Shown piece by piece: positions 33,887 to 44,702 of a stretch of 64,000 nucleotides of DNA. The position numbers were made by a program, and so were the translations under genes. Under the pieces are notes generated by a model that saw nothing but the letters and a program-made list of their open reading frames with translations, ran no database searches and was not told the origin of the DNA. The first letter of the stretch is position 1, and the number at the start of each line of letters is the position of its first letter. Origin of the DNA: Microbacterium proteolyticum (GTDB taxonomy: Bacteria; Actinomycetota; Actinomycetes; Actinomycetales; Microbacteriaceae); assembly GCF_014192415.1 (NCBI RefSeq), contig NZ_JACHXY010000001.1, positions 558,001-622,000 on the forward strand. Reading direction: 5' to 3'.

Positions 33887-35704
33887 TCAGACGAGCGACT
33901 CGCGCCAGGCGGCGTGGAGCTGTGCGAATTTGCCCGTACCCGCGATGAGGGCGGCGGGACTGTCGTCTTCGATGATGCGCCCGTGCTCCATCACCAGCAC
34001 ACGATCGGCGATGGCCACCGTCGACAGGCGGTGGGCGATGATGATCGCGGTGCGGTCGGCCAGCAGGGTCTGCAGCGCGTCTTGGATGAGACGCTCGCTC
34101 GGGATGTCGAGCGACGCCGTGGCCTCGTCGAGGATCAGTACCGACGGGTCGGCGAGGAACGCCCGGGCGAACGAGATCAGCTGACGCTGGCCCGCCGAGA
34201 CGCGTCCACCGCGCTTGTTCACGTCGGTGTCGTAGCCGTCGGGCAGTTTCGCGATGAACGCATCGGCGCCCACCGCGCGAGCCGCGGCGCGGATCTCGTC
34301 CATCGTCGCATCCGGCTTTCCGAGCGCGATGTTGTCGGCGACGGTCCCGCTGAACAGGTACGCCTCCTGAGTGACCATCACGATGGCGCGGCGCAGGTCT
34401 TTCGGGTGCAACCGGCGCAGATCGACGTCGTCGAGAGTCACTGAGCCCCGGGTCGGGTCGTAGAACCGCGACACGAGTTTGGCAAGCGTCGACTTGCCGG
34501 CACCGGTGGTGCCCACGAGCGCGATCGTCTGCCCGGCGGGGATGTCGAGCGAGAAGTGCGGAAGGATGACGCGATCGTCGGAGTAGCCGAAGGTGACCTC
34601 GTCGAAGCGCACATTCCCCTTCGCCGTCCACAGGTCGACAGGGTCGCTCGGGTCGGGAACGGTCGGCTCCTCTTCGAGGACACCGGACACTTTCTCGAGA
34701 GCGGCCGTGGCCGATTGGTAGGAGTTGAGGAAGAACGCCACCTCCTGCAGAGGCGAGAAGAAGTTGCGTACGTACAGCACGGCCGCCGTGAGCACACCGA
34801 TCTCCAGCGGACCGGCGATCACTCGCCCACCGCCCCACAGCAGCACGAGGGCGACCGAGACCGCGGCGACGGCCATGATGCCCGGCTCGAACGTTCCGAA
34901 GAGCTTGATCGAGCGCATGTTGACGTCGCGGTAGTCGGCGGCGAGCGTGCCGAAGTCGTCGTCGTTGCGCGGCTCTTTACGGAACGCCTTCACCGCGCGG
35001 ATACCCGTCATCGTCTCGACGAACTTCACGATGACCTGCGCGCTGATCACACGGGACTCCCGGTAGATCACCTGCGAGCGCATGTAGAACCAGCGCATGA
35101 GCAGGTACATCGGGATACCCATGACGGTGAGGATCAGCCCCGACTGCCAGTCGATGAGGAAGAGCGCGATGAGGGTGAACAAGCCGTAGAGCACACCCGA
35201 GACGAGCTCGTTCAGACCGCCGTCGAGCAGCTCGCGGATCGTGTCGAGGTCGCTCGTCTGACGCGAGATGATGCGGCCCGACGTGTAGGACTCGTGGAAC
35301 TCGAGGCTGAGCTTCTGCGTGTGCAGGAAGATGCGTTTGCGGAGGTCGAGCATCACCGCCTGCGTCAGCCGGGCGGCGACGACGACGTACCACCCGATGA
35401 GCACGGCACCACCGATGCCGGCGAGCAGATACACGCCGACCACCCCGTAGGTGGGCATCCACTCGCTGCGCTCGATGACGGCGGGCAGGGCGTTGTCGAT
35501 ACCGAAGGCGATGAGCGCGGGGCCGGCGACGCGCAGCGCCGTCGACACCACCAGCACGGCCGCGGCGAGCACGAGCTGTCCGCGCAGCGGCGACACGAGC
35601 GTGCCGAGCAGCCGCAGCGAACGTTGACGGATCGCGCGGCTCTCCGCACGGGTGTAGTCGGAGCGGTCTTCGCCGCTGGTTCCGGAGACGGTCGCGGTGG
35701 TCAT
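33887..35704 (-). CDS. ABC exporter half-transporter with canonical ATPase site residues
   Basis: A 605-aa fused membrane/ATPase protein. Residues about 30-330 contain six transmembrane helices, with exporter features such as [23 protein letters not shown]. The nucleotide-binding domain has Walker [10 protein letters not shown], the Q-loop [12 protein letters not shown], the signature [14 protein letters not shown] and Walker [14 protein letters not shown] with its catalytic Glu and a switch His in AHRLSTV. The ATG overlaps the partner's stop (ATGA). With the partner it forms a heterodimeric multidrug/lipid-type exporter. It is separate from the RiPP operon and has its own leader and terminator. 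Confidence 0.9.
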   Translation of the reverse strand: MTTATVSGTSGEDRSDYTRAESRAIRQRSLRLLGTLVSPLRGQLVLAAAVLVVSTALRVAGPALIAFGIDNALPAVIERSEWMPTYGVVGVYLLAGIGGAVLIGWYVVVAARLTQAVMLDLRKRIFLHTQKLSLEFHESYTSGRIISRQTSDLDTIRELLDGGLNELVSGVLYGLFTLIALFLIDWQSGLILTVMGIPMYLLMRWFYMRSQVIYRESRVISAQVIVKFVETMTGIRAVKAFRKEPRNDDDFGTLAADYRDVNMRSIKLFGTFEPGIMAVAAVSVALVLLWGGGRVIAGPLEIGVLTAAVLYVRNFFSPLQEVAFFLNSYQSATAALEKVSGVLEEEPTVPDPSDPVDLWTAKGNVRFDEVTFGYSDDRVILPHFSLDIPAGQTIALVGTTGAGKSTLAKLVSRFYDPTRGSVTLDDVDLRRLHPKDLRRAIVMVTQEAYLFSGTVADNIALGKPDATMDEIRAAARAVGADAFIAKLPDGYDTDVNKRGGRVSAGQRQLISFARAFLADPSVLILDEATASLDIPSERLIQDALQTLLADRTAIIIAHRLSTVAIADRVLVMEHGRIIEDDSPAALIAGTGKFAQLHAAWRESLV

Positions 35705-37557
35705 CGGGTCGCCTCCTTCTCGGTGCGGGCGTCATCGGGGATCACCGGGATGGCTCCGGTCCGCGCCTCGCGCTCGGCCTCTTCGAGGCTCGAGATGACG
35801 TATCGGTAGTGATCGCTCTCGCGCAGCAGGTCGGAGTGCGTGCCGACGGCGGTGATGCGGCCGTCCTCGAGCAGGGCGACACGGTCGGCCAGGGTGACCG
35901 TCGACGGGCGGTGCGCGACGACGAGGGCGGTGGTCTCGCTGAGCACCTCGCGCAGGGCGTCCTCGACGAGGGCTTCGGTGTCGACGTCGAGCGCCGACAG
36001 CGGGTCGTCGAGCACGAGCACGGCCGGTCTCGCGGCTACCGCGCGGGCGAGGGCGAGACGCTGGCGCTGGCCGCCCGAAAGGCTCAGACCCTCTTCGCCG
36101 ATGACCGTGTCGAGTCCGTCGGGCAGGTCGTAGACGAAGTGCGCCTGGGCGACCTGCAGCGCTTCGCGCAGGATCTCCTCCGACTCGGGCGACCCGGGCA
36201 CGAGGTCTTCGCGCCCCAGAAGCACGTTATCGCGCACCGTCTGAGAGAACAGCGTCGCGTCTTCGAAGGCCATCCCGACGTGGCGGCGGAGCTCGGCGAG
36301 CGTGAGGTCGCGCACGTCGACGCCGTCGATCAGCACGCGTCCGCCCGTGACGTCGTACAGGCGACCGGGCAGGGTCGTGAGCGTCGTCTTGCCCGACCCG
36401 GTGAGGCCCACGAGCGCCATCGTCTCGCCCGGGCGCAGCACCAAGTCGACGCCGTCGAGCAGATCGGGCTCGGTGTCGGCGGCATCCTGGTATCGGAAAC
36501 GCGCCCCCTCGAACGTGAGCTCGCCACGGGGGGCGGCGATGGTGCGGGGGTTCTCGGGGTCGACGATGGTGTTCTCCTCGTCGAAGACCTCGAAGATGCG
36601 GTCGGTCGCGGTGCGCGCGTCGAGCAGGAACGAGAACAGGAAGCCGATCGACTCCATCGGCCACCGCAGCACCGTGGCCATGGCGAAGAACGCCACCAGC
36701 TCGGCGACCTGCAGCTGACCCGATTGGGTCAGCACGATACCCGCACCGAGGCACACGGCGAAGGCGATGTCGGGCAGCAGCACGAGCCAGAACCAGATCC
36801 AGCCGATCGCGCGGGCCTTGTCGATCTCTGTCTCGCGAAGCGACTCCGCCTGGCGGGTGAACTTCTGCAGCGCGTGCTTCCCGCGCCCGAAAGCCTTGAG
36901 CACACGGATGCCGTGCACGCTCTCTTCCACCGAGGTGGCGAGGTCGCCCGCCTGGTCCTGGCTCTGACGGGTCAGTGCGCCGTAGCGTTTCTCGAACCGG
37001 AAACCGACGTAGATGACCGGGGCGGAGGTGACCAGGAACAGTGCGCCCAGCAGCCAGTGCCACCGGAACAGCAGCACCGCGCCGATCATGATCGTGAGCA
37101 TGTTGACCACGAGCAGGATGACGCCGAAGGCGAGCCAGCGGCGGAGCATGCTGATGTCCTGCATCATGCGCGACAGCAGCTGCCCCGACTGCCAGCGATC
37201 GTGGAAGGCCACCGGAAGCCGCTGCAGACGCGAGTAGAAGGACTGACGCAGGTCGTACTCGACCTTGGTCGCGGGCGCGAGCACGAACCAACGCCGCAGC
37301 CACACCATCGCGGCTTCAGCGAGGCCGAGGCCGAGTACCGCGAGCGAGCCCCAGACGAGGGCGCCGGCGTCGAGCGAGGCAATGGGGCCGGCGACGATCT
37401 GCTCGAGCACGAGCGGGATGGCGAGCGCGAGCAGACTCGCGACGAGAGCCGTGGCGGCACCGGCGATGAGGCGAGGCAGCACGGGGCGCGCGATGGGAAG
37501 CAACCGCGCGAGAGCGCGCAGTGTCGACAGGCGGGGTGGCGGCGAAGCGGTGGTCAT
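35701..37557 (-). CDS. ABC exporter half-transporter with degenerate Walker B
   Basis: A 618-aa partner of the next gene. Membrane domain about residues 20-330 (six helices; [20 protein letters not shown]). ATPase domain: Walker [10 protein letters not shown], signature [16 protein letters not shown] and Walker [14 protein letters not shown], where Asp replaces the catalytic Glu. One degenerate and one canonical site is the hallmark of heterodimeric exporters such as BmrCD or TM287/288. Start ATG at 37557 after GAGGATC; the frame from 37749 is out of use because a separate leader ORF occupies that region. Confidence 0.9.
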   Translation of the reverse strand: MTTASPPPRLSTLRALARLLPIARPVLPRLIAGAATALVASLLALAIPLVLEQIVAGPIASLDAGALVWGSLAVLGLGLAEAAMVWLRRWFVLAPATKVEYDLRQSFYSRLQRLPVAFHDRWQSGQLLSRMMQDISMLRRWLAFGVILLVVNMLTIMIGAVLLFRWHWLLGALFLVTSAPVIYVGFRFEKRYGALTRQSQDQAGDLATSVEESVHGIRVLKAFGRGKHALQKFTRQAESLRETEIDKARAIGWIWFWLVLLPDIAFAVCLGAGIVLTQSGQLQVAELVAFFAMATVLRWPMESIGFLFSFLLDARTATDRIFEVFDEENTIVDPENPRTIAAPRGELTFEGARFRYQDAADTEPDLLDGVDLVLRPGETMALVGLTGSGKTTLTTLPGRLYDVTGGRVLIDGVDVRDLTLAELRRHVGMAFEDATLFSQTVRDNVLLGREDLVPGSPESEEILREALQVAQAHFVYDLPDGLDTVIGEEGLSLSGGQRQRLALARAVAARPAVLVLDDPLSALDVDTEALVEDALREVLSETTALVVAHRPSTVTLADRVALLEDGRITAVGTHSDLLRESDHYRYVISSLEEAEREARTGAIPVIPDDARTEKEATR

Positions 37558-37614
37558 GATCCTCGTGGGGTCGAAGCGGGCGCCGGGGTGGGGCGCGGGG
37601 AGGGATGCCGGGGC

Positions 37615-37631
37615 GCGACGAAAGTCGTCGC
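37615..37631 (-). promoter_or_regulatory. Hairpin between leader ORF and exporter genes
   Basis: GCGACGA-N3-TCGTCGC, perfect seven-base arms, about 40 bases after the leader ORF stop and 58 bases before the exporter start. It is a possible attenuator stem. Confidence 0.5.
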
Positions 37632-37669
37632 TCGGGCGGTGCCGGTGCGCCGGAGCGCGACACGGAACC

Positions 37670-37744
37670 CTAGAGGCGTCGGCCGGGGCGCGCAGCGACG
37701 GAGGGCGCGGCGACCACGGCGACGAGGGCGTCGGTTCGGTACAT
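37670..37744 (-). CDS. 24-aa leader peptide upstream of the ABC exporter
   Basis: A short ORF: ATG at 37744 preceded by AAGGAGG with five-base spacing, stop TAG at 37670. The peptide reads [14 protein letters not shown] then [10 protein letters not shown]. The ribosome site is the best in this part of the window although the product is tiny, which is typical of regulatory leader ORFs before multidrug ABC genes (bmrB before bmrCD is the known example). A hairpin follows. Ribosome stalling by a translation inhibitor could then induce the exporter; inference. Confidence 0.7.
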   Translation of the reverse strand: MYRTDALVAVVAAPSVAARPGRRL

Positions 37745-37795
37745 GGCATCCTCCTTCATCGTGTGGAGCTTCCGCCGGGGGGACGGCAGCCCTCC

Positions 37796-37825
37796 AGAAT
37801 ATCCCTGGGAGATCGCTGGGGGCAA
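37796..37825 (-). promoter_or_regulatory. Promoter of the leader/ABC exporter operon
   Basis: Minus strand TTGCCC (37825-37820), an 18-base spacer, then TATTCT (37801-37796). The predicted transcript starts about 45 bases before the leader ATG. Confidence 0.55.
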
Positions 37826-37929
37826 GAGCGTCTTCGACACCCGAGCTCTCGCTCCCGTTCGGTCGTGACGCTCGACGGGCGGTCAGCCGCGTCCGGCTCC
37901 CGGCGCGCCGCGTGCACGGGCCCGCACGA

Positions 37930-38427
37930 TCACGCCGCGCGCTCTCGCGCGAGCAGGCTCTCTTTCACGCTCGTGCCCCAGGCGAAGCCGCCCATGCTCC
38001 CGTCGCCGCGCAGCACGCGGTGACAGGGCACGAAGAGCGCGACCGCGTTGCGCGCGCACACGGACGCCGCGGCACGCACCGCCGTCGGCGAGCCGAGCGC
38101 CGAGGCGAATCCGGTGTAGGTCAGCGGGGCACCCGGCGCGATCTCGCGCAGCGCCTTCCAGCCCGCGAGTTGCATCGTCGTCCCCCGCTGAGCCACGACG
38201 ACCTCGTCGATCGCCGCGAGGTCACCGGCGTAGTACGCGCGCACCGCGTCGGCGGCGATGGTCTCGCCCGCGACGATGTCGGTCGGCCGGTGAGCAGGGC
38301 GCAGCCGGGCGAGCACGGCGTCGACCTCGGCCGTCCACCCCGACACGATCACGTGATCGGCGTCGTCGGCCAGGATGGCGAACGGGCCGTCGGGGGTGTC
38401 GACGAACTGAAGGGTCGCGGTGGTCAT
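37930..38427 (-). CDS. ogt: Methylated-DNA--protein-cysteine methyltransferase
   Basis: A 165-aa suicide DNA repair protein that moves O6-methyl groups from guanine to its own Cys. The active site is VPCHRV with Cys135, flanked by NAVALF upstream and [11 protein letters not shown] downstream; the Arg finger region is [13 protein letters not shown]. Normal length for Ogt/AGT. The start overlaps the stop of the Ada-AlkA gene (ATGA), so both repair genes form one adaptive-response operon. Confidence 0.95.
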   Translation of the reverse strand: MTTATLQFVDTPDGPFAILADDADHVIVSGWTAEVDAVLARLRPAHRPTDIVAGETIAADAVRAYYAGDLAAIDEVVVAQRGTTMQLAGWKALREIAPGAPLTYTGFASALGSPTAVRAAASVCARNAVALFVPCHRVLRGDGSMGGFAWGTSVKESLLARERAA

Positions 38428-40061
38428 GCGAGGGTCTCGCTCTCTGTTTCGGGACGGGATGCGGGGAATCCGGCGGGGATCTCGACGGCGAGGCCGGAGA
38501 CGACGACGTCGGCACGGCCGCTGCGGGGCGCCCGGCGCGGTCGCGCCGCAGCGACCACTGCCGCCGTTTCGGCCGGTGCACGCCATGCCTGCGTGACGGG
38601 AGCTGCGTACCAGTAGTGGGCCATGGCGTAGCTGCGCCACGGAGCGAGGCGCTCGGACCACGCCGTGAAGCCCTGTGGGTCGGAGGGCAGCCCGAGGGCG
38701 GCGGCACCCGCGCGCGCCGCGACGTCGCCGGGAAGCAGGACGTCGGGATCGCCGAGGACCCGCATGCGCACGTAGTCGGCGGTCCACGGTCCGATCCCGC
38801 GCATCGCGAGGAGCCGCTCGCGCTGTTCGACCCCGTCGTCGCCCGGGCTGAGGGTGAGGCGGCCGTCGGCGAGGGCGTCCGCCGCTTCGACGATCGCCCG
38901 CATCCGCGCAGCCGGACCGCGCAGCACCTCCAGCCCCCGCTCGGCGATGACCGCGGGCGTGGGGAACAGCGTCATCGGCTCGGGCCCCACCGCGACGGAC
39001 TCCCCGAGTTCGGCCGTCAGACGCCCCTGCATCGTCCGGGCGGATGCCACGCTGATCTGCTGGCCGATCATGGCCCGCAGCAGCATCTCGTCGGCGTCGA
39101 TCGCACCCGGAACCCGCACACCGGGGATGGCCGCGACGGCGGGGGCGAGTTCGGGATGCTGCGAGAGCGACTCATCGACGGCCAGGGGGTCGGCGTCGAG
39201 GTCGAAGAGGCGTCGCACGCGCGAGATGAGGGTGCCCAGGTCGGCGAGGGCCGACAACCGGGCTCGCAGGCGTAGGCGCCCGTCGTCGGCGAGACGTACC
39301 TCGAACCACGCCGGCCCGCCCGGCAAGCGCACGACGCGCGCGAAGGAGCGGGCGCCGCCCACCTCGACACCCGGGATGGCGTGTGCGCGCATCCATCCGA
39401 ACAGGCCCACCGTGTCGATCGGGCCGCGCACCGGGAGGGCGAGGTCGATCTCACCCGCCGACGCCTCGATCCCCGAGGCGTGCGAGCGCCGGGCGCGAAG
39501 GTCGCGCGGCGGCATCCCGAACACCTCGCCGATGGTGTCGGTGAACTGCCGCACGCTCGAGAAACCCGCGGAGAACGCCACGTCGGCCGAAGAGAGCTCC
39601 GTGCCCACCAGCAGGGCCCGCGCGGTGTGTGCACGGTGGGCGCGAGCGAGCGCGAGGGGCCCGGCGCCGAGCTCGGCCTGCAGCAGACGGCTGAGGTGCC
39701 GCGACGAGTAGCCCAGCCGGCCGGCGAGCCCCGGCACGCCCTCGCGATCGACGACGCCGTCGGCGATGAGCCGCATGGCGCGCGCCACGACGTCTCCGCG
39801 GACGTCCCACAGCGGAGAGCCGGGCGCGGCCTCGGGCAGGCACCGCTTGCACGCCCGGTACCCGGCCTCGTGCGCGGCGGCCGAGGTGGCGTAGAACGTG
39901 ACGTTCTGTTCTTTCGGCGTGCGCGCCGGGCAGCTCGGGCGACAGTAGATGCCCGTCGAGCGCACCGCGGTGACGAACTGCCCGTCGAAGCGGCGATCGC
40001 GCGACTGGATGACGCGGTACCGCTCGGTGAAGCCGGGAGCATCGACGATGGTGGGGGTCAT
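38424..40061 (-). CDS. Ada-type regulator fused to AlkA DNA-3-methyladenine glycosylase
   Basis: A 545-aa three-part protein. The N-terminal Ada zinc domain senses methyl phosphotriesters, with Cys40, Cys44, Cys71 and Cys74 ([20 protein letters not shown]). An AraC-type helix-turn-helix covers about 85-185 ([35 protein letters not shown]). The C-terminal AlkA glycosylase has the HhH motif [18 protein letters not shown] and the catalytic Asp in VLLPGD. It both activates the alkylation response and excises methylated bases. This fusion is well known in Actinobacteria. ATG at 40061; coupled to ogt. Confidence 0.94.
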   Translation of the reverse strand: MTPTIVDAPGFTERYRVIQSRDRRFDGQFVTAVRSTGIYCRPSCPARTPKEQNVTFYATSAAAHEAGYRACKRCLPEAAPGSPLWDVRGDVVARAMRLIADGVVDREGVPGLAGRLGYSSRHLSRLLQAELGAGPLALARAHRAHTARALLVGTELSSADVAFSAGFSSVRQFTDTIGEVFGMPPRDLRARRSHASGIEASAGEIDLALPVRGPIDTVGLFGWMRAHAIPGVEVGGARSFARVVRLPGGPAWFEVRLADDGRLRLRARLSALADLGTLISRVRRLFDLDADPLAVDESLSQHPELAPAVAAIPGVRVPGAIDADEMLLRAMIGQQISVASARTMQGRLTAELGESVAVGPEPMTLFPTPAVIAERGLEVLRGPAARMRAIVEAADALADGRLTLSPGDDGVEQRERLLAMRGIGPWTADYVRMRVLGDPDVLLPGDVAARAGAAALGLPSDPQGFTAWSERLAPWRSYAMAHYWYAAPVTQAWRAPAETAAVVAAARPRRAPRSGRADVVVSGLAVEIPAGFPASRPETESETLA

Positions 40062-40575
40062 GGCATCCACCCTGCCACCGACCTCCGACATCGGCTGGCG
40101 GAAATCGGACACGGGTGTGGACGGGCCTCGCGCCACCGCGCCACCGCGCCGCCGCCCCGCTCCGGTCTCGACGACGAGTTCGACCCATCGGCTCACGTCC
40201 GACTCGCGGAGGTCCCGTGCGGCGCGGCAGCGCGGTTGCAGGGGCAGCCCGTCGCCCGGGCGGCTGGACTCCGCCGTCCACGACGACTCGGGCGTGAAGA
40301 CGGAGACGCCGCTGCGGCTGGCGTCCTCGGCGGCGCCCTCGGCAGAGGTCGGTCCGACGCGGCAGAGGGCGAGGTCGAGGAACTCCCGCGCTCTCTCGGT
40401 TGCCGGGGAACCGGATGCCCGTGCGCCGCCGTGCGCGGTGTGCCCGGCGAAGCCGCCTACCGCTCCCTCCCCCACGCCCCTCCACCCGCCCGACGCCCGC
40501 GGTCGAGCACTCCGGCTTCCGGGCGGACAACGCAACCCCCATGCGATGTCGGTGGCCCTCGATAACGTGACCGGC
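40062..40575. other. 514-base gap between ada-alkA and the flavoprotein gene
   Basis: Open frames here are extensions of flanking frames with Arg/Pro/Ser-rich translations and no ribosome sites. The only features I can support are the two divergent promoters. A TAACGT seven bases before the ATG at 40576 fits a leaderless promoter. Confidence 0.5.
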
Positions 40576-42003
40576 ATGAGCGAACGCGAATACGACCTCA
40601 TCGTCATCGGTGCCGGCCCCGTCGGCGAGAACGTCGCCGACCGCGCCGTGCAGGCCGGTCTCACCGCAGCCATCGTCGAGTCGGAACTCGTCGGCGGCGA
40701 GTGCTCGTACTGGGCCTGCATGCCGTCCAAAGCTCTGCTGCGCAGCGCCGCCGTCCTCCGCGCTGCACGCGACGTCGACGGGGCGAAGCAGGCCGTCACC
40801 GGCGACCTCGACGTCGAAGCCGTTCTGCGCCGCCGCGACACGATGACCAGCAACTACGACGACTCCGGCCAGGTTCAGTGGCTCCAGGGCGCGGGGATCG
40901 ACCTGGTGCGCGGCCACGGCACCCTCACCGGCGAGAAGACCGTGCGCGTCACGGCCGCCGACGGCGGCGTCACCGACCTCGTCGCCCGGCATGCCGTCGC
41001 GGTCTGCACGGGTTCGGCGGCACTCCTGCCCGACATCCCGGGCCTCACCGACATCTCCCCTTGGACGAGCCGCGAGGCCACCGCCGTCGAGCAGATCCCC
41101 GCATCGATCGCGATCATCGGCGGGGGCGTCGTCGGCGCCGAGATAGCGACCGCTTTCCGAAGCCTCGGCTCGCAGGTCACGATCATCGCGCGCTCCGGGT
41201 TGCTCGGCGGCAACGAGCCGTTCGCGGGCGAACTCGTGGCCACGTCGCTCCGTGACCGCGGCGTCACCGTCAAGACGGGGGCCGACACGACCGCCGCCCG
41301 TCGCGATGACGACGGCCGCGCCGTTCTCGAGCTCTCAGACGGCACGACCGTCACCGCCGACGAGGTGCTCGTCGCCGTCGGTCGCACCCCCCGCACGCAA
41401 GATCTCGGACTGGATGCCGTGGGCCTCGAGGCCGGCTCGTGGCTCGACGTCGACGACACGTTGCTCGTGCGCGGCTTCGACTGGCTCTACGCGGTGGGAG
41501 ACGTCAATCACCGCGCGCTGCTCACCCACCAGGGCAAGTACCAGGCCCGCGCCGCCGGCGACGTGATCGCCGCCCGCGCGCAGGGCACCGACGTCGACGA
41601 CGCTCCATGGGGCGCGCACGTCGCCACCGCCGATCACGACGCGGTCCCCCAGGTGACGTTCACCGATCCCGAAGTGGCATCCGTCGGTCTCACTGCCGCC
41701 AAAGCGGAACAGAAGGGGCTGAACGCGAAAGTCCTCGACTACGACCTCGCGAGCATCGCCGGATCGAGCGAGCAGTCCGACGCGTACGTGGGCAAGGCCC
41801 GCGTGATCGTCGACCTCGACCGCGGTGTGCTCGTCGGAGCCACCTTCGTCGGCCCCGACATCGCCGAGTTGCTCCACTCCGCCACCATCGCCATCGTCGG
41901 CGAGGTGCCCGTGAAGCGCCTCTGGCACGCGGTGCCGTCGTACCCGACAGTGAGTGAGGTGTGGCTCCGTCTGCTCGAGACGCTCGGCCGCGACTCCGCC
42001 TGA
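40576..42003 (+). CDS. Pyridine nucleotide-disulfide oxidoreductase (lipoamide dehydrogenase / mercuric reductase family)
   Basis: A 475-aa class I flavoprotein disulfide reductase. The N-terminal FAD motif is [15 protein letters not shown]. The redox-active disulfide is in [17 protein letters not shown] (C-x4-C). The NAD motif is [17 protein letters not shown], the second FAD motif LYAVGDVN, and there is a C-terminal dimerisation domain. The His-Glu active-site pair of Lpd is not obvious ([16 protein letters not shown] keeps one His). It may act on a low-molecular-weight thiol or a quinone. The start is leaderless-type; an in-frame ATG at 40546 ([10 protein letters not shown]) is less likely. 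Confidence 0.88.
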   Translation: MSEREYDLIVIGAGPVGENVADRAVQAGLTAAIVESELVGGECSYWACMPSKALLRSAAVLRAARDVDGAKQAVTGDLDVEAVLRRRDTMTSNYDDSGQVQWLQGAGIDLVRGHGTLTGEKTVRVTAADGGVTDLVARHAVAVCTGSAALLPDIPGLTDISPWTSREATAVEQIPASIAIIGGGVVGAEIATAFRSLGSQVTIIARSGLLGGNEPFAGELVATSLRDRGVTVKTGADTTAARRDDDGRAVLELSDGTTVTADEVLVAVGRTPRTQDLGLDAVGLEAGSWLDVDDTLLVRGFDWLYAVGDVNHRALLTHQGKYQARAAGDVIAARAQGTDVDDAPWGAHVATADHDAVPQVTFTDPEVASVGLTAAKAEQKGLNAKVLDYDLASIAGSSEQSDAYVGKARVIVDLDRGVLVGATFVGPDIAELLHSATIAIVGEVPVKRLWHAVPSYPTVSEVWLRLLETLGRDSA

Positions 42004-42094
42004 CGGCGAGTGCGCGGCCGGGAGCGGCGATACGTAATCCCGACGAAGTCGGTCGCGGTAGCGCGCGGCCGGGACGGCAGGGTTCCGACGCGTT

Positions 42095-42159
42095 GAGAAA
42101 CGCCCTATCGTGCGAGACACGCCTCATCCCGCCGTTTCTCACTCGTCGAGGCGTTTCTC
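42095..42159. repeat. GAGAAACGC palindromic repeat, copy 3
   Basis: GAGAAACGCC (42095-42104) and GGCGTTTCTC (42150-42159) as arms. The interior is partly eroded relative to copies 1 and 2, with CGTTTCTC also present near 42134. Confidence 0.78.
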
Positions 42160-42226
42160 GTCGAGATTCCCGGGCCTGCGCGACGAGTCGAGGCCGGTGG
42201 TCTTCCGGTCGGCGTAGGGTCGCAGC

Positions 42227-42745
42227 ATGCCTCGCACTGTTGCCCTCATCCGCGGGGTCGGAGGCCCCACGGCGCTGAAGATGCCCGCGCTGCGCGAGGT
42301 GCTGGCATCCGCAGGTCTCGGCGAGGTCGCGACGCTGCAGGTGGCGGGCAACGTCGTGCTCGACGCTGCCGGGCGCGCATCCGACGACATTGCGCAGGCG
42401 ATCCGCGGCGCCGTGCGCGGCGCGTTCGGCTTCGACCTTCCCGTGGTCGTGCGCACGCACGAGGAACTCGTCGCCACCGTGTCGCGGAACCCGTACGCGG
42501 ATGCCGCAGAGGGGCGGTGGGTGCAGACCGTGTTCCTCGACCGCCGACCGTCGTCAGCGACCCTGGCGCTGCCCGACGGCCTCCCCGAAGAGGCCGTTCT
42601 CGACGGCCGCGAGGTGTTCGTGAGGTATCCCGAAGGCATCGGTGGATCGAAGCTGCAGGCCGGCTGGTTCGAGAAGCGACTGGGGGTCGTCGGTACAGCC
42701 CGCAACGCCAATACGGTGGCGAAGCTCATCGAGATGAGCGCCTGA
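42227..42745 (+). CDS. DUF1697 family protein
   Basis: A 172-aa protein starting VALIRGVGGPTALKMPALREVL, the N-terminal signature of DUF1697 (usual form ALLRGINVGG). A central part with FGFDLPVVVRTHEELVATV follows, and the C-terminal KRLGVVGTARNANTVAKLI. Family function is unknown. The ATG follows TAGGGT by six bases, a leaderless-type start. It is flanked on both sides by GAGAAACGC palindromes. Confidence 0.88.
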   Translation: MPRTVALIRGVGGPTALKMPALREVLASAGLGEVATLQVAGNVVLDAAGRASDDIAQAIRGAVRGAFGFDLPVVVRTHEELVATVSRNPYADAAEGRWVQTVFLDRRPSSATLALPDGLPEEAVLDGREVFVRYPEGIGGSKLQAGWFEKRLGVVGTARNANTVAKLIEMSA

Positions 42746-42801
42746 CGCTGCTCGCACGGCGTCGGTCGGCGCGGATGCCCCGCACAGCGTCATCCCCCAT
42801 C

Positions 42802-42866
42802 GAGAAACGCCCTCGCGCGGAGGAAACGCCCCGTCAAGGCGTTTCTTCCACGCCGAAGCGTTTCTC
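42802..42866. repeat. GAGAAACGC palindromic repeat, copy 4
   Basis: GAGAAACGC (42802-42810) and GCGTTTCTC (42858-42866), with the inner stem GAAACGCC/GGCGTTTC intact. Confidence 0.83.
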
Positions 42867-42890
42867 ACGCCACGCCGCACCCCGCGCCGC

Positions 42891-42963
42891 ACCGCACTCC
42901 AACCCCGCACCCCAACCCCACACCGCACCCCAACCCCGCACCCCAACCCCACACCGCACCCCA
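42891..42963. repeat. 31-base C-rich tandem repeat
   Basis: About 2.3 copies of a unit beginning ACCGCACCCCAACCCCGC, at 42891, 42922 and 42953. The strand is nearly devoid of G and T, unlike anything else in the window. Confidence 0.8.
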
Positions 42964-42981
42964 GGCCCCGCACACGCAACA

Positions 42982-43011
42982 CCGCCCCCGCGACCGAAGT
43001 CACGAGGGCGG
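42982..43011 (-). terminator. Terminator of the purN-purH unit
   Basis: CCGCCCCCGCGAC and GTCACGAGGGCGG arms with two mismatches and a four-base loop, 15 bases past the purH stop. Confidence 0.6.
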
Positions 43012-43026
43012 CGAACAGGCGACGCG

Positions 43027-44637
43027 TCAGTGGAAGAAGTGACGCTCGCCGGTGAAGAACATGGTCACACCGGCCGCGCGCGCGGCGTCGATCACCTCGG
43101 CATCCCGCACCGAACCACCGGGCTGGATGATCGCCGAGATCCCGGCGTCGATGAGCACCTGCGGGCCGTCGGCGAAGGGGAAGAAGGCATCGGATGCCGC
43201 GATCGAACCGGCTGCGCGATCACCGGCGCGCTCGACGGCGAGGCGGCACGAGTCGACGCGGTTGACCTGACCCATGCCGATGCCGACCGTGGCCGAGCCC
43301 TGGGCGAGCACGATGGCGTTCGACTTCACCGCGCGGCACGACTTCCACGCGAAGATGAGACTCTCCATGTCCGCCTCAGCGGGACGTTCGCCGGAAACGA
43401 GTTCCCAGTCCTTCGCGACGGATTCGATGTCGTCGGGGAACCGGTCGGCATCCTGCAGCAGGAGTCCGCCCGAAACGAGACGCACGTCCATGCGCTCCTG
43501 CTGCCAGTCGACGGGCAAGCGCAGCACGCGCAGGTTCTTCTTCAGCGCGAACACCTCGAGCGCCTGGGGCTCGAAGTCGGGCGCGATGATGACCTCGGTG
43601 AAGATGTCGCGCAGGTTCTCGGCCATCTTCAGCGTCACGGTGCGGTTCGCGGCGATGACGCCACCGAATGCCGACACCGGGTCGCACTCGTGGGCGCGCA
43701 GGTGCGCCGAGGCGATCGGGTCGAGCGCGTTGGGGGCGGCGACGGCGATGCCGCAGGGGTTCGCGTGCTTGATGATCGCCACCGCGGGCTTGACCATGTC
43801 GAAGGCGGCGCGGAGGGCGGCATCGGCGTCGACATAGTTGTTGTACGACATCTCCTTGCCCTGCAGCTGCGCGGCCTGGGCGATGCCGTGCCCACCGACG
43901 CGCGAGTAGATCGCGGCGCGCTGGTGCGAGTTCTCGCCGTAGCGCAGCGTCGACAGGCGCTCGGCCTGGATGGTGAGGTGCGCGGGCAGGTCGATGTCGT
44001 CGCCGAGCGTGCCCTCGGCGAACCACGTCGACACGGCGGTGTCGTACGCGGCGGTGTGCGAGAACGCGCGCGCGGCGAGTTCGCGGCGCTGCACGAGCGA
44101 CGTGCCGCCGTCGGTGCGCAGGGCGTCGATGATCGCCGGGTACGACTCGGGCGAGACGACGATGGCGACGTTGGCGTGGTTCTTCGCCGAGGCGCGCACC
44201 ATGGCGGGGCCGCCGATGTCGATCTGCTCCACGACGTCGTCGCCCTCGGCACCGGATGCCACGGTCTCCACGAACGGATAGAGGTTGACCACGACGAGCT
44301 CGAAGGGGTGGATGCCGAGCTCCTCGAGCTGCGCCTCGTGCGAGGCCAGCCGCAGGTCGGCGAGGAGACCCGCGTGCACCTTGGGGTGCAGGGTCTTCAC
44401 GCGTCCGTCGAGCGACTCGGGGAAGCCGGTGACGGCCGAGACGTCGGTGACGTCGTAGCCGGCGTCGCGCAGCAGCGTGGCCGAGCCGCCGGTGGAGACG
44501 ATCTCGACGCCGGCGGCGGCGAGCGCTTCGCCGAGCTGGAGAAGACCGGTCTTGTCACTCACCGACACCAGCGCGCGGCGGATCGGGACGACGTCGCGGG
44601 GACGGTAGTCGGCGGGGTCGTGGCGGGGTCCGGCCAT
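43027..44637 (-). CDS. purH: Bifunctional AICAR formyltransferase / IMP cyclohydrolase
   Basis: A 536-aa enzyme for the last two steps of IMP synthesis. The N-terminal IMP cyclohydrolase starts [20 protein letters not shown] and has [14 protein letters not shown] and [15 protein letters not shown]. The C-terminal AICAR transformylase has [59 protein letters not shown] and [10 protein letters not shown]. Complete and of normal length. It follows purN on the same strand and uses the formyl-THF pool fed by folD. Confidence 0.98.
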   Translation of the reverse strand: MAGPRHDPADYRPRDVVPIRRALVSVSDKTGLLQLGEALAAAGVEIVSTGGSATLLRDAGYDVTDVSAVTGFPESLDGRVKTLHPKVHAGLLADLRLASHEAQLEELGIHPFELVVVNLYPFVETVASGAEGDDVVEQIDIGGPAMVRASAKNHANVAIVVSPESYPAIIDALRTDGGTSLVQRRELAARAFSHTAAYDTAVSTWFAEGTLGDDIDLPAHLTIQAERLSTLRYGENSHQRAAIYSRVGGHGIAQAAQLQGKEMSYNNYVDADAALRAAFDMVKPAVAIIKHANPCGIAVAAPNALDPIASAHLRAHECDPVSAFGGVIAANRTVTLKMAENLRDIFTEVIIAPDFEPQALEVFALKKNLRVLRLPVDWQQERMDVRLVSGGLLLQDADRFPDDIESVAKDWELVSGERPAEADMESLIFAWKSCRAVKSNAIVLAQGSATVGIGMGQVNRVDSCRLAVERAGDRAAGSIAASDAFFPFADGPQVLIDAGISAIIQPGGSVRDAEVIDAARAAGVTMFFTGERHFFH

Positions 44638-44702
44638 GGCTTTCGGCTCCTGTGTCTCGAGTCGGATTCGTGATGCGCGACGGGCCGGCGCCCGCCGGCG
44701 GG

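Noticed and set aside
35809..38616. 935-codon plus-strand frame
   Set aside because: Antisense to the ABC exporter and ogt genes; Arg/Gly/His-rich composition typical of GC-driven shadow frames.
40100..40570. Possible gene in the ada-alkA/flavoprotein gap
   Set aside because: Only frame extensions with Pro/Arg/Ser-rich translations; no start signal, no family resemblance.
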